DNA from: Massilia sp. IC2-477
GTDB lineage: Bacteria > Pseudomonadota > Gammaproteobacteria > Burkholderiales > Burkholderiaceae_D
Length of the DNA: 64,000 nt
Direction of reading: 5' to 3'
Assembly (NCBI RefSeq): GCF_020707265.1
Contig: NZ_JAJFEQ010000001.1
Location: forward strand, 682,001-746,000
Positions 8,397 through 16,529 of this stretch are shown here, one piece after another. A program made the translations under genes and the position numbers. Within the stretch, counting starts at the first letter, position 1. Every line of letters starts with the position of its first letter. The notes beneath the pieces were generated by a model. The model did no database searches, was not told where the DNA came from, and saw only the letters and a program-made list of their open reading frames with translations.

Positions 8397-11300
8397 AGGC
8401 CTGGTTTAGACTCCTGGCGAGCATGCTGCTGCTGGCCGTGTGCGCGGGCGCGCTGGCCGGCCCGCCACGCCCGACCCTGCGCTTCGAGCACCTGTCGGTG
8501 GGCCAGGGCCTGCCCCAGGAAACCGTGCTGGCCGTGCTGCAGGACCGCGACGGCTTCATGTGGTTCGGCACCCAGAACGGCCTGTCGCGCTTCGACGGCT
8601 ACCGCGTCATCAACTACCGCAGCGTACCGGGCAAGCCCAATTCGCTGTCGAACAGCTGGGTGCGGGTCCTGCACCTGGACCGCCACGGGCGCCTGTGGCT
8701 CGGCACCGACGGGGGCCTCAACCTGTACGACCCGGCGACCCAGTCCTTTACCCTGTTCGTGCCGGAAGAGACGGCCAGGCGCGGGAATGGCAACCGCCAC
8801 ATCAACGCCATCGTCGGCGACGGCGGCGACGGGCTGTGGATCGGCACTAACGACGGCCTGCAGTACTTCGACACGGCGCTGCGCCGCTTCACCACCTGGC
8901 ACCACGAACGCGGTGACGAACGCAGCCTGAGCGACGACAACGTCAACGCCCTGGTGCTGGATACGACCGGGCGCCTGTGGATCGGCACCGGCGGGGGACT
9001 GGACAGCCTCGGCCCGAAACGCGAACGGATCGAGCACCATCCTTCCGGCCTGGGGCCGCGCAGCAACCCGGTGCATGCCCTGATGATCGACGGCGAGCAG
9101 CGCCTGTGGGTGGGGCGCCTGGGCGGGCTGGAACGGCATGCACTGGCCGGCCCGGACGCCGGCAAGGTCAAGCGCTTCGATGCACAGGACGGCGTCGGTC
9201 CGTGGTGGATCACGACCCTGTACCGCGACGCCGGCAACGAGATCTGGGTCGGCACCCACGACGACGGCCTGCTGCGCTGGCGCGGCCGCGAGGACCGCTT
9301 CGACAACCACCGCCACGCCGTCACCGACCGCCACAGCCTGGGCGACAACCAGGTCTCGGCGCTGTACCGCGACCGCCTCGGCACCTTCTGGGTCGGCACC
9401 TGGTATGCGGGCGTGTCGCGGGTCGACCTGGGCAGCGGCGGCTTCGCCCGCATCGTGCGCCGCGACGACGTGCCCAACACCCTGGCGGACAACAAGGCGC
9501 GCGCGCTGCTCATGGACACGCGCGGCGACAACGAGCGCCTGTGGGTCGGCACCGGCAGCGCCCTCAACCACATCGACCCGGCCACCGGCTACACCACCGT
9601 GTACCGGCCCGACCCCGCCAAGCCCAACAGCCTGGCCGGCCTGCCGGCATCCGCACTGGCGCGCGACCGCGCCGGCATGCTGTGGATCGGCAGCCGCACC
9701 GGCCTGACTTCCTTCGATCCGGCCCTTGGACGCTTCGTGCGCCGCAGGCTGCCGGGCGATGCCGACGCCAACAACGTGCGCGCCCTGTACGCCACGCCGG
9801 ACGACAGCATCTGGATCGCGACCCGCGGCGGCCTGCACCGCCTTGCGCCAGGCACGCGCGCGGTCGAGAGCTGGCGCCACGACCCCGCGCGCTCGACCAG
9901 CCTCGCCGACGACATCGTGCGCCCGATGCTGCAGGACCGGCGCGGGCGCATGTGGATCGGCACCTTCGACGGCCTCGACCTGATGGATCCCGCCAGCGGG
10001 CGCTTCCGCCACTTCCGCCACGACCCCTACGATGCGGCCAGCCTGAGCCACGACGAAGTGCATGACCTGTTCGAGGACAGCCGCGGCGACGTCTGGGTCG
10101 GCACGGCGGTTGGGCTGAACCGCATGGTGACCGCCGCCGACGGCTCGGTGAGCTTCGTGCGCTACACCACGCGCGACGGCCTGGTGGACGACGCCGTGGC
10201 CGCGATCCTGGAAGACGGCGACGGCCGCCTGTGGATCAGCACCACCAGCGGACTTTCCTGCTTCGATCCGGTCAACAAGCGCTGGCGCAACTACACGGCG
10301 GCGGACGGCCTGACCGAGGGCGCCTTCTTCGACGCCGCGGCGGTGCGCGGCGCCGACGGCACCCTGTACTTCGGCGGCTTCAACGGCATCACCGCCTTCG
10401 ACCCGCGCGCGATCCGCGACAACCGCATGGCGCCGCGACCCGTCATCACCGGCCTGACGATCTTCAACCGGCCGGCCGAGGAAGTGCTGCCGGGCGTGCT
10501 CAAGGGCCCGGTCGAGCATGCCGAGACGGTGACGCTGCCGGCTGGCGCCTCGGTGTTCTCGCTCGAATTCTCGGCGCTGCACTTCGCCGCGCCGGAACGC
10601 AACCGCTTCGCCTACCGCCTCGACGGCTTCGACCAGGACTGGGTGCAAGGCGACGCCGCCAAGCGCTTCGCCACCTACACCAACCTCGACCCCGGCACCT
10701 ACGTGTTCCGCCTGCGCGCGGCCAACAAGGACGGGGTCTGGAGCGACCAGGTGGCGGCGCTCGCGATCACCATCGAGCCGCCGCCCTGGGGCACGCCCTG
10801 GTTCCGCGCGATCGTCCTGTTCCTCGCGCTGGCGCTGCTGTACGCGGCCAACCGCATGCGCATGTCCGGCCTGCGCCGCCAGAAGGAGCAGCTGGCGCGC
10901 CAGGTCAGCCTGCGCACCGAACAGGTGGAAGAACAGAACCGCACGCTGGAGCGCCAGACCGAAGAGCTGCGCGACCAGGAGCAGCGCGTGCGCCAGCAGT
11001 CCAACGAGCTGGCGCGCGCCTACCGCGCGCTGCAGGAGAACGAGGAATTCCTGCGCCAGGCCAAGCAGCGCGCCGAGGACGCGACGCGCCAGAAGTCCGA
11101 ATTCCTGGCCAACATGAGCCACGAGATGCGCACCCCGCTGGCCGGCGTGATCGGCATGCTCGGCTTCGCGCTGCGCGACGGCAGCCTGCGCGAGACCACG
11201 CGCGAGCAGATCGAGCGCGGCCAGGGCAATGCCCAGGCCCTGCTGGCGATCATCAACGACCTGCTCGACTTCTCCAAGATCGAGGCGGGCAAGCTGAGCA

Positions 11301-12616
11301 TCGAGAACATCGACTTCGACCTGCATGCCATGATCCGCAACGTGGCCAGCCTGTTCGAGGAGCAGGCGGCCGGAAAGAGCGTCGGCTTCGAGGTGGTGGT
11401 GGACGAGGTGCTGCCGCGCTTCGTGGTGGGCGATCCGACCCGCCTGCGCCAGGTGCTGGTCAACCTGGTCGGCAATGCCTTCAAGTTCACCCGCTCCGGT
11501 TCGATCACGCTCGGGGTCGAGCTGCGGGGCGATGACCAGGTGCGCGGCGATGGCTGGAACATGGTGCGCTTCACGGTGCGCGACACCGGCATCGGCATCC
11601 CGGCCGACGCGCTGCCGCGCCTGTTCCAGAAATTCGAGCAGGCCGACACCACCACCACGCGCCGCTACGGCGGCACCGGCCTGGGCCTGGCGATCTGCCG
11701 CCAGCTGGTGGCCCTGATGGGCGGTTCCATCGGCGTCAACAGCCTCGAGGGCAAGGGCAGCACCTTCAGCGTGCTGCTGCCGCTGGCCGACGGCGTCGAG
11801 CCGGCCCACGTGGAAAGCGCGCAGCGCGCGCCGCACACCCATCGCCTGCGCATCCTGTGCGCCGAGGACTTCCCGACCAACCAGATCATCGCCCGCACCA
11901 TGGTCGAGGAGATGGGCCACCAGATCGACATCGCCGACAACGGCGTCCAGGCGGTGGCGGCCTGCGCCCGCACCCGCTACGACCTGGTGCTGATGGACGG
12001 GCGCATGCCGGAGATGGATGGCGCCAGCGCCACCCGCATCATCCGCGCCGGGGGCACGTTCGAGGCGCGGGTGCTGGATCCGCACCTGATGATCGTGGCC
12101 CTGACCGCCAACGCCAGCGGCGAAGACCGGGCGCGCTACCTGGCCTGCGGCATGGATGCCTTCCTGACCAAGCCGATCGACGAGGACGCGCTGCACCAGC
12201 AGATCTCGCGCGCCATCGAGCGCCAGCTGGCGCGCGGCATCACGCTGCCGCCGATGCCTGCGCCGACACCGGCGCCGACGGTGGCGGTGCTGGACGCGAT
12301 GTTCGGCGTCACCACCGCGCCTGCGCCGGCGCCGAAGGAAGCGGCCGATGCGCTGGCCGGCCGCCTGCGCGCCGCCTTCGCCGCCGACCTGCCGCGCCGC
12401 CGCGCCGAACTGGATGCGGCGCTGGCCAGCGGCGACCTGGATGCGGCCGGCCGGGTGCTGCACGGCCTGCGCGGCAGCGCCGCCTACCTCGGCGAAACCA
12501 CGCTGGGCGCGCTGTGCGCCGAACTGGAAGCAGCCGCCGACGCCGGCCACCTGCCGCGCGTGCTGGCCGGCCTGGCGAGGCTCCAGCCCCAGCTCGACGC
12601 TTTCGAGCAGTCCTGA
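8393..12616 (+). CDS. hybrid sensor histidine kinase with periplasmic two-component propeller, REC and HPt
   Basis: 1407 residues. Order: signal peptide (1-23), a long periplasmic sensor made of repeated LWIGT/MWFGT propeller blades (about 30-690), a Y_Y_Y immunoglobulin-like domain (~700-790), one membrane helix (~802-820), a coiled coil (~825-895), HisKA with phospho-His910 in NMSHEMRTP, HATPase_c ([24 protein letters not shown]), a receiver with Asp1202 in [11 protein letters not shown], and an HPt domain with His1357 in [12 protein letters not shown]. It thus carries the whole phosphorelay. The architecture resembles propeller hybrid sensors that respond to polysaccharide fragments in Bacteroidetes, but here there is no DNA-binding domain. 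It overlaps the patatin gene, and a response regulator follows 55 bases later, the probable final acceptor. Confidence 0.92.
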   Translation: MKAWFRLLASMLLLAVCAGALAGPPRPTLRFEHLSVGQGLPQETVLAVLQDRDGFMWFGTQNGLSRFDGYRVINYRSVPGKPNSLSNSWVRVLHLDRHGRLWLGTDGGLNLYDPATQSFTLFVPEETARRGNGNRHINAIVGDGGDGLWIGTNDGLQYFDTALRRFTTWHHERGDERSLSDDNVNALVLDTTGRLWIGTGGGLDSLGPKRERIEHHPSGLGPRSNPVHALMIDGEQRLWVGRLGGLERHALAGPDAGKVKRFDAQDGVGPWWITTLYRDAGNEIWVGTHDDGLLRWRGREDRFDNHRHAVTDRHSLGDNQVSALYRDRLGTFWVGTWYAGVSRVDLGSGGFARIVRRDDVPNTLADNKARALLMDTRGDNERLWVGTGSALNHIDPATGYTTVYRPDPAKPNSLAGLPASALARDRAGMLWIGSRTGLTSFDPALGRFVRRRLPGDADANNVRALYATPDDSIWIATRGGLHRLAPGTRAVESWRHDPARSTSLADDIVRPMLQDRRGRMWIGTFDGLDLMDPASGRFRHFRHDPYDAASLSHDEVHDLFEDSRGDVWVGTAVGLNRMVTAADGSVSFVRYTTRDGLVDDAVAAILEDGDGRLWISTTSGLSCFDPVNKRWRNYTAADGLTEGAFFDAAAVRGADGTLYFGGFNGITAFDPRAIRDNRMAPRPVITGLTIFNRPAEEVLPGVLKGPVEHAETVTLPAGASVFSLEFSALHFAAPERNRFAYRLDGFDQDWVQGDAAKRFATYTNLDPGTYVFRLRAANKDGVWSDQVAALAITIEPPPWGTPWFRAIVLFLALALLYAANRMRMSGLRRQKEQLARQVSLRTEQVEEQNRTLERQTEELRDQEQRVRQQSNELARAYRALQENEEFLRQAKQRAEDATRQKSEFLANMSHEMRTPLAGVIGMLGFALRDGSLRETTREQIERGQGNAQALLAIINDLLDFSKIEAGKLSIENIDFDLHAMIRNVASLFEEQAAGKSVGFEVVVDEVLPRFVVGDPTRLRQVLVNLVGNAFKFTRSGSITLGVELRGDDQVRGDGWNMVRFTVRDTGIGIPADALPRLFQKFEQADTTTTRRYGGTGLGLAICRQLVALMGGSIGVNSLEGKGSTFSVLLPLADGVEPAHVESAQRAPHTHRLRILCAEDFPTNQIIARTMVEEMGHQIDIADNGVQAVAACARTRYDLVLMDGRMPEMDGASATRIIRAGGTFEARVLDPHLMIVALTANASGEDRARYLACGMDAFLTKPIDEDALHQQISRAIERQLARGITLPPMPAPTPAPTVAVLDAMFGVTTAPAPAPKEAADALAGRLRAAFAADLPRRRAELDAALASGDLDAAGRVLHGLRGSAAYLGETTLGALCAELEAAADAGHLPRVLAGLARLQPQLDAFEQS

Positions 12617-12671
12617 GCGCAGCTGTGCCTATAATGGCAACTACAGGAAACGGCATGGGAGCACGGACTGG

Positions 12672-13343
12672 ATGAAGGTGCTGGTGGTGGATGACGACGT
12701 GGTGGCGCGCATGATGCTGATGCATCAGATCGACAACTGCGGGCAATTCGAGATCGTGGAGGCGGAGGACGGCGAGCATGCCTGGCGCATGCTGGCGGAC
12801 GGCCTGCGCCCCGGCATCATGTTCTGCGACCTGCGCATGCCGAACCTGGACGGCATGGGCCTGCTGGCGCGGGTGCGCGCCGATCCGGTGCTGGCGGCGC
12901 TGCCGGTGGTGCTGGTCTCCGCCGCTTCGGACGGCGACACCCTGTCCGAAGCCGGGCGCCTGGGCGCCGACGGCTACATCGTGAAACCCTTCGCGGCGGG
13001 GCAGGTACGGGCCCAGCTCGCGCGCCTGGTGCAGCCCGATGCCGACCCGGCCGAGGTCGCGCAGCGCCTCGGGGTCAGCCTGGACCGCCTGCTGCTCTAC
13101 CTGGGCGGCCTGCAGCGCCAGCTGGAAGAGGCGGGACCGGCCATCGCGTCCCTCCCGAGCCTGGCGCGCTCGGCGCAGTTGGAGCGCCTGGCCGAAGGCT
13201 GCGCCACGCTCGGGCTGGCGGATGGCGCCGCGCGGCTGCGCAGCGCCGGCGTGCAGGACGATGCGCAGCTCGCCCAGACCGCGCTGGCCCAGGCCCTGGG
13301 CGGTGTTCTGCGCCAACAGGCGCGCGCGCAAGCACAGCCCTGA
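12672..13343 (+). CDS. response regulator with C-terminal helical (HPt-like, His-less) domain
   Basis: 223 residues. Residues 1-120 form a receiver: DDD at 8-10 after MKVLVV, phospho-acceptor Asp53 in FCDLRMPNLDG, switch Ser in LVSAASDGD, and Lys in IVKPF. The remaining ~100 residues are all helical (QRLGVSLDRLLLYLGGLQ, ARSAQLERLAEGCATLGLADGAARL) and look like an HPt fold without the phosphorylatable His; that comparison is mine and unproven. There is no DNA-binding or GGDEF/EAL output, so it probably acts by protein contact. It follows the hybrid kinase and is probably its partner. Confidence 0.85.
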   Translation: MKVLVVDDDVVARMMLMHQIDNCGQFEIVEAEDGEHAWRMLADGLRPGIMFCDLRMPNLDGMGLLARVRADPVLAALPVVLVSAASDGDTLSEAGRLGADGYIVKPFAAGQVRAQLARLVQPDADPAEVAQRLGVSLDRLLLYLGGLQRQLEEAGPAIASLPSLARSAQLERLAEGCATLGLADGAARLRSAGVQDDAQLAQTALAQALGGVLRQQARAQAQP

Positions 13344-13359
13344 TTTCGCTTGCCGGCCA

Positions 13360-13381
13360 ATTACTTTAGATTTAAAGTAAT
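13360..13381. promoter_or_regulatory. MarR-type operator upstream of the CoA ligase
   Basis: ATTACTTTA-GATT-TAAAGTAAT is a perfect 9-base inverted repeat with a 4-base spacer, 45 bases before the ligase ATG, in an AT-rich patch. A MarR-family gene lies at the end of the same two-gene unit, so this is most likely the operator for autoregulation by that repressor. Confidence 0.75.
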
Positions 13382-13426
13382 CCGCGACCTTGCTGCACCA
13401 CTGCCGGACTTTCACAGGGACCCGAC

Positions 13427-15058
13427 ATGACCGATGCCTCCGCAGCACTTGCGCCGTCCGGCTATGCCGACGGCTTCGCCCGCGCCATGCTGCCACCGCT
13501 GGACGAGTGGCCGGAATTGCGCTTCGACCTGCCCGAGCTCCAGTACCCGCCGCGCCTCAACTGCGTGGCCGAGCTGTTTGACGCCGCCACCCTGCGCGGC
13601 TGGGACGAACGCACGGCCCTGATCGGCGCCCGCGAACGGCTGACGTATGCCGAATTGCGCGCGCGGGTCGACCGCATCGCCCATGTGCTGCACCACGACC
13701 TCGAGCTCGCGACCGGCAGCCGGGTGCTGCTGCGCGGCGCCAACTGCCCGATGATGGCGGCCTGCATCCTGGCCGTGATCAAGGCCGGCTGCATCGCGGT
13801 GCCCACCATGCCGCTGCTGCGTGCCCGCGAGCTGGGTACCATCGCGTCGCGCGCCCGGGTCGACGCGGTCCTGTGCGCGGCCGCGCTGCGCGCCGAGGTC
13901 GATGCGATGGAGCCGGGTGGACTTCCCTTGGTCCTGTTCGACGATCCCGACGCGCCGGATGCACTGGAGCGGCGCATGGCGGCCCACGACGCCCCCTTCG
14001 CCGCGCTAGACACGGCCGCCGACGATGTCTGCCTGATCAGCTTCACCTCCGGCACCACCGGCGTTCCGAAGGGGACCATGCACTTCCACCGCGACCTGCT
14101 GGCGATCTGCGACTGCTTCCCGCGCTACACCCTGGAGTCGCGCATCGAGGACGTCTTCATCGGCACGCCGCCGCTGGCCTTTACCTTCGGCCTGGGCGGG
14201 CTGCTGCTGTTTCCGATGCGGGTGGGCGCCAGCGCGGTCCTGATCGAAAAACTGAATCCGGAAGGCCTGCTGGCCGCGATCCAGGAACGGCGCGCCACGG
14301 TGTGCTTCACCGCGCCCACCTTCTACCGCCAGATGGCCCAGCTGGCGCCGCGCTTTGACTTGAGCAGCCTGACGCGCAGCGTGTCGGCCGGCGAAGCGCT
14401 GCCGGTAGCGACGCGCGAAGCGTGGAAGGCTGCGACCGGCCTCGAGATGATCGACGGGATCGGCGCCACCGAGATGCTGCACATCTTCATCTCCGCCGCC
14501 GGCAGCGACGTGCGCCCTGGCGCCACCGGCAAGCCGGTGCCGGGCTACCTCGCCTGCATCCTCGACGAGGACGGACAGCCGGCAGCGCCGGGCGTGGTGG
14601 GGCGCCTGGCCGTGAAAGGGCCGACCGGCTGCCGCTATCTTAGCGACCCGCGCCAGCGCAACTACGTGCAGGGTGGCTGGAACATCACCGGCGACGCCTA
14701 CGAGATGGATGCCGACGGCTACTTCTACTACCGTTCGCGGCTGGACGACATGATCATCTCGGCCGGCTACAACATCGCCGGCGCCGAAGTCGAGGAAGCG
14801 CTGCTGCACCATCCGGCGGTGGCCGAATGCGGCGTGGTGGGGCGGGCGGACGAGGAGCGCGGGCAGGTGGTCGAGGCCCATGTGGTGCTGAAACCGGGCG
14901 TCGCGCCGAGCAGCGAGACGGCGCTGGCCCTGCAGGAATTCGTCAAGGCCCAGATCGCGCCCTACAAGTACCCGCGCGTGGTGCGCTTCCGCGAACAACT
15001 GCCGCGGACCGAAACCGGTAAACTGCAACGGTTTAAATTACGCTTGGATGCGGTCTGA
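13427..15058 (+). CDS. aryl-CoA ligase, probably 2-aminobenzoate-CoA ligase
   Basis: 543-residue ANL-superfamily adenylating enzyme that would make an aryl-CoA from acid, ATP and CoA. The P-loop FTSGTTGVPKG is at ~205-215, the ATP-binding IGATE motif at ~346, the hinge ITGDAYEMDADGYFYYRSRLDDMI at ~422-445, and the catalytic Lys is in PRTETGKLQRFKLR near the C terminus. Length and motifs fit the benzoate/2-aminobenzoate-CoA ligase group, which in betaproteobacteria feeds anthranilate from tryptophan into the 2-aminobenzoyl-CoA route. The monooxygenase/reductase partner is not in the window, so substrate is inferred. It is expressed with the marR gene 7 bases downstream. Confidence 0.82.
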   Translation: MTDASAALAPSGYADGFARAMLPPLDEWPELRFDLPELQYPPRLNCVAELFDAATLRGWDERTALIGARERLTYAELRARVDRIAHVLHHDLELATGSRVLLRGANCPMMAACILAVIKAGCIAVPTMPLLRARELGTIASRARVDAVLCAAALRAEVDAMEPGGLPLVLFDDPDAPDALERRMAAHDAPFAALDTAADDVCLISFTSGTTGVPKGTMHFHRDLLAICDCFPRYTLESRIEDVFIGTPPLAFTFGLGGLLLFPMRVGASAVLIEKLNPEGLLAAIQERRATVCFTAPTFYRQMAQLAPRFDLSSLTRSVSAGEALPVATREAWKAATGLEMIDGIGATEMLHIFISAAGSDVRPGATGKPVPGYLACILDEDGQPAAPGVVGRLAVKGPTGCRYLSDPRQRNYVQGGWNITGDAYEMDADGYFYYRSRLDDMIISAGYNIAGAEVEEALLHHPAVAECGVVGRADEERGQVVEAHVVLKPGVAPSSETALALQEFVKAQIAPYKYPRVVRFREQLPRTETGKLQRFKLRLDAV

Positions 15059-15065
15059 GGAAAAC

Positions 15066-15578
15066 ATGTCGGATCTCGAGGATGGCGGGCAGGGCAGGGA
15101 AGACGAGTTCGACCTGGCAAGCCGCTTGCGGCAGGAACACCACCAGTCGCTCAAGCTGTGGCTGCGCATGCTGTCGTGCACGGTGCGCATCGAAAACGAG
15201 ATCCGGGCCCGGCTGCGCGCCAGTTTCGGCATCACGCTGCCGCGCTTCGACCTGATGGCCCAGCTCGAGCGTCATCCCGAGGGCCTGCGCATGGGCGAGC
15301 TGTCCAAGCGCATGATGGTCACGGGAGGCAACGTCACCGGCATCACCGACCAGCTCGAGCGCGAGAAGCTGGTGGAGCGGATGCCCGACCCGCACGACCG
15401 GCGCGCCTGGGCGGTGCGCCTGACGCCGGCCGGCCGCAAGGCCTTTGCCGACATGGCGGCGGTCCACGAGCGCTGGATCGAAGAGATGCTGGCCGATATC
15501 CCGGCCGAGGACAAGGCCAGCCTGATCGGGCTGCTGGCCTCGATGAAGGGCCGGCTCAGGATTGCCGACCCGAAGTAG
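15066..15578 (+). CDS. MarR-family transcriptional regulator
   Basis: 170 residues with a winged helix-turn-helix (ITLPRFDLMAQLERHPEGLRMGELSKRMMVTGGNVTGITDQLER, then the DPHDRRAWAVRLTPAG wing) flanked by dimerisation helices. The ATG at 15066 is preferred because GAGG lies five bases upstream; an ATG at 15048 overlaps the ligase end. It probably represses the ligase unit through the inverted repeat at 13360-13381 and is released by an aromatic acid or its CoA ester. The gene ends 3 bases from the convergent PEP-CTERM gene. Confidence 0.9.
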   Translation: MSDLEDGGQGREDEFDLASRLRQEHHQSLKLWLRMLSCTVRIENEIRARLRASFGITLPRFDLMAQLERHPEGLRMGELSKRMMVTGGNVTGITDQLEREKLVERMPDPHDRRAWAVRLTPAGRKAFADMAAVHERWIEEMLADIPAEDKASLIGLLASMKGRLRIADPK

Positions 15579-15581
15579 CCA

Positions 15582-16157
15582 TCAGCCGCGACGGCGGCGT
15601 ACACCCGTTGCCGCGAGCAGGCCCAGGCCGAGCAGGACGATGCCGCCCGGTTCCGGCAGCTCGACCTGGTCGTAGGACACGCCCATGGTGGTCGTGTAGT
15701 GGCTCAGGCGGCCGATATTGCACTTGCTCTGGTTGTTCGCGCAGGCGCCGCCAGTGAGGAACTGCACCTGGTCGTCGGTCCAGACGAGCTGGCTCAGGTT
15801 GCCGGTGTTGCGGAAGAAGAAGGTGGTCGCGGTGGCATTGGTGCCGCCGGTGCCGAACTTCAATGCGAAGTAACCCGGTTGGGTCAGGTCGGTCAAGAAC
15901 CAGGCGCCGGGCATGCCGGGCACCGCGCTGGCGCTGATGAGGTCCGCATCAGCCTTGCCGCTCAGGAACAGGGTCTTGTCGCCAGACAGTTTGCGCAGCA
16001 TGTCGAGCTCGGCTGCGTCACTCGAATTGTTCATCTTTGCTTCGCCAATCTTGACGTCGACCGCGAAAATTGGCGCCGCTTGCGCAGCGGGAGTAGTCAG
16101 CGCTGCCAGCAAGTACAGCACAGCAAAAGCGATTCGGCGGGTTGCATTCATTGTCAT
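15582..16157 (-). CDS. PEP-CTERM sorting-domain protein
   Basis: 191 residues: signal peptide (ending TTPAAQA), a ~140-residue beta-rich extracellular part with one Cys pair (GACANNQSKC), and a C-terminal sorting signal LPEPGGIVLLGLGLL followed by GVRRRRG. Such tripartite tails are recognised by exosortase, here most likely the XrtB encoded at 33951. The passenger domain is not one I recognise. A second in-frame ATG (16151) is possible; neither has a strong ribosome site. The gene stands alone behind a sigma-54 promoter, consistent with the RpoN-dependent control reported for PEP-CTERM genes in other EPS-making proteobacteria. Confidence 0.88.
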   Translation of the reverse strand: MTMNATRRIAFAVLYLLAALTTPAAQAAPIFAVDVKIGEAKMNNSSDAAELDMLRKLSGDKTLFLSGKADADLISASAVPGMPGAWFLTDLTQPGYFALKFGTGGTNATATTFFFRNTGNLSQLVWTDDQVQFLTGGACANNQSKCNIGRLSHYTTTMGVSYDQVELPEPGGIVLLGLGLLAATGVRRRRG

Positions 16158-16191
16158 ATTATTTCTAATGGAGAAACTATGCTATCTATAA

Positions 16192-16207
16192 AGCAAGTTT
16201 TATGCCA
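16192..16207 (-). promoter_or_regulatory. sigma-54 (RpoN) promoter for the PEP-CTERM gene
   Basis: On the minus strand the sequence reads TGGCATAAAACTTGCT, matching the -24/-12 consensus TGGCACG-N4-TTGCW with GG and GC exactly 10 bases apart. It predicts a transcript start near 16181 and a ~24-base leader before the ATG at 16157. The region is AT-rich and intergenic. Confidence 0.8.
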
Positions 16208-16334
16208 TAGTAGAAATATTTATGGAAATCAATGAGTTGCCAAGGATGCCTCTGTTGATAGGAGATGTTCTGTAAGATTTTTCGACAGTGGGCCATGCTT
16301 CGGGAGGACGGCAGTTCTGCTTTGGCAAGACGAC

Positions 16335-16343
16335 TGGTACAAT
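16335..16343 (+). promoter_or_regulatory. extended -10 promoter for tRNA-Arg
   Basis: TGGTACAAT fits TG-N-TATAAT and ends 14 bases before the mature tRNA 5' end. The -35 region is weak, as expected for an extended -10 promoter. Confidence 0.5.
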
Positions 16344-16357
16344 AGCGGTCTGCGCGT

Positions 16358-16432
16358 GTCGCCATAGTACAATGGATAGTACAAGGTCCTCCTAAGACTT
16401 AGATGCAGGTTCGATTCCTGCTGGCGACACCA
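16358..16432 (+). tRNA. tRNA-Arg (anticodon CCT)
   Basis: All four arms fold: acceptor GTCGCCA/TGGCGAC, D arm GTAC-loop-GTAC, anticodon stem AGGTC/GACTT around loop CTCCTAA (anticodon CCT, reads AGG), T arm GCAGG-TTCGATT-CCTGC, discriminator A and encoded CCA (16430-16432). AGG is a rare Arg codon in such GC-rich genomes. No integrase or duplicated 3' end is seen nearby. Confidence 0.95.
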
Positions 16433-16529
16433 TTCTCCGCCCATCCGGGCAAGCGCTTTTCCGCCCGGCTATACTTGCCGCTCCGCTGGCCCGTCCGGGC
16501 GGCGCCCGTCATTCAATCGGACCCGCTCG

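Noticed and set aside
8315..12550. A 1411-codon open frame on the minus strand opposite the giant kinase
   Set aside because: It is the mirror of a GC-rich gene with GC third positions; its product is His/Arg/Gln-rich low complexity without motifs, while the plus strand shows complete kinase domains.
16229..16444. A 71-codon minus-strand frame with a CRQQESNLHL-like start
   Set aside because: It is the antisense of tRNA-Arg; this peptide is a well-known spurious prediction.
16358..16529. tRNA-Arg as an integration site for an island
   Set aside because: No integrase, no repeated tRNA 3' end and no base-composition change directly after it.
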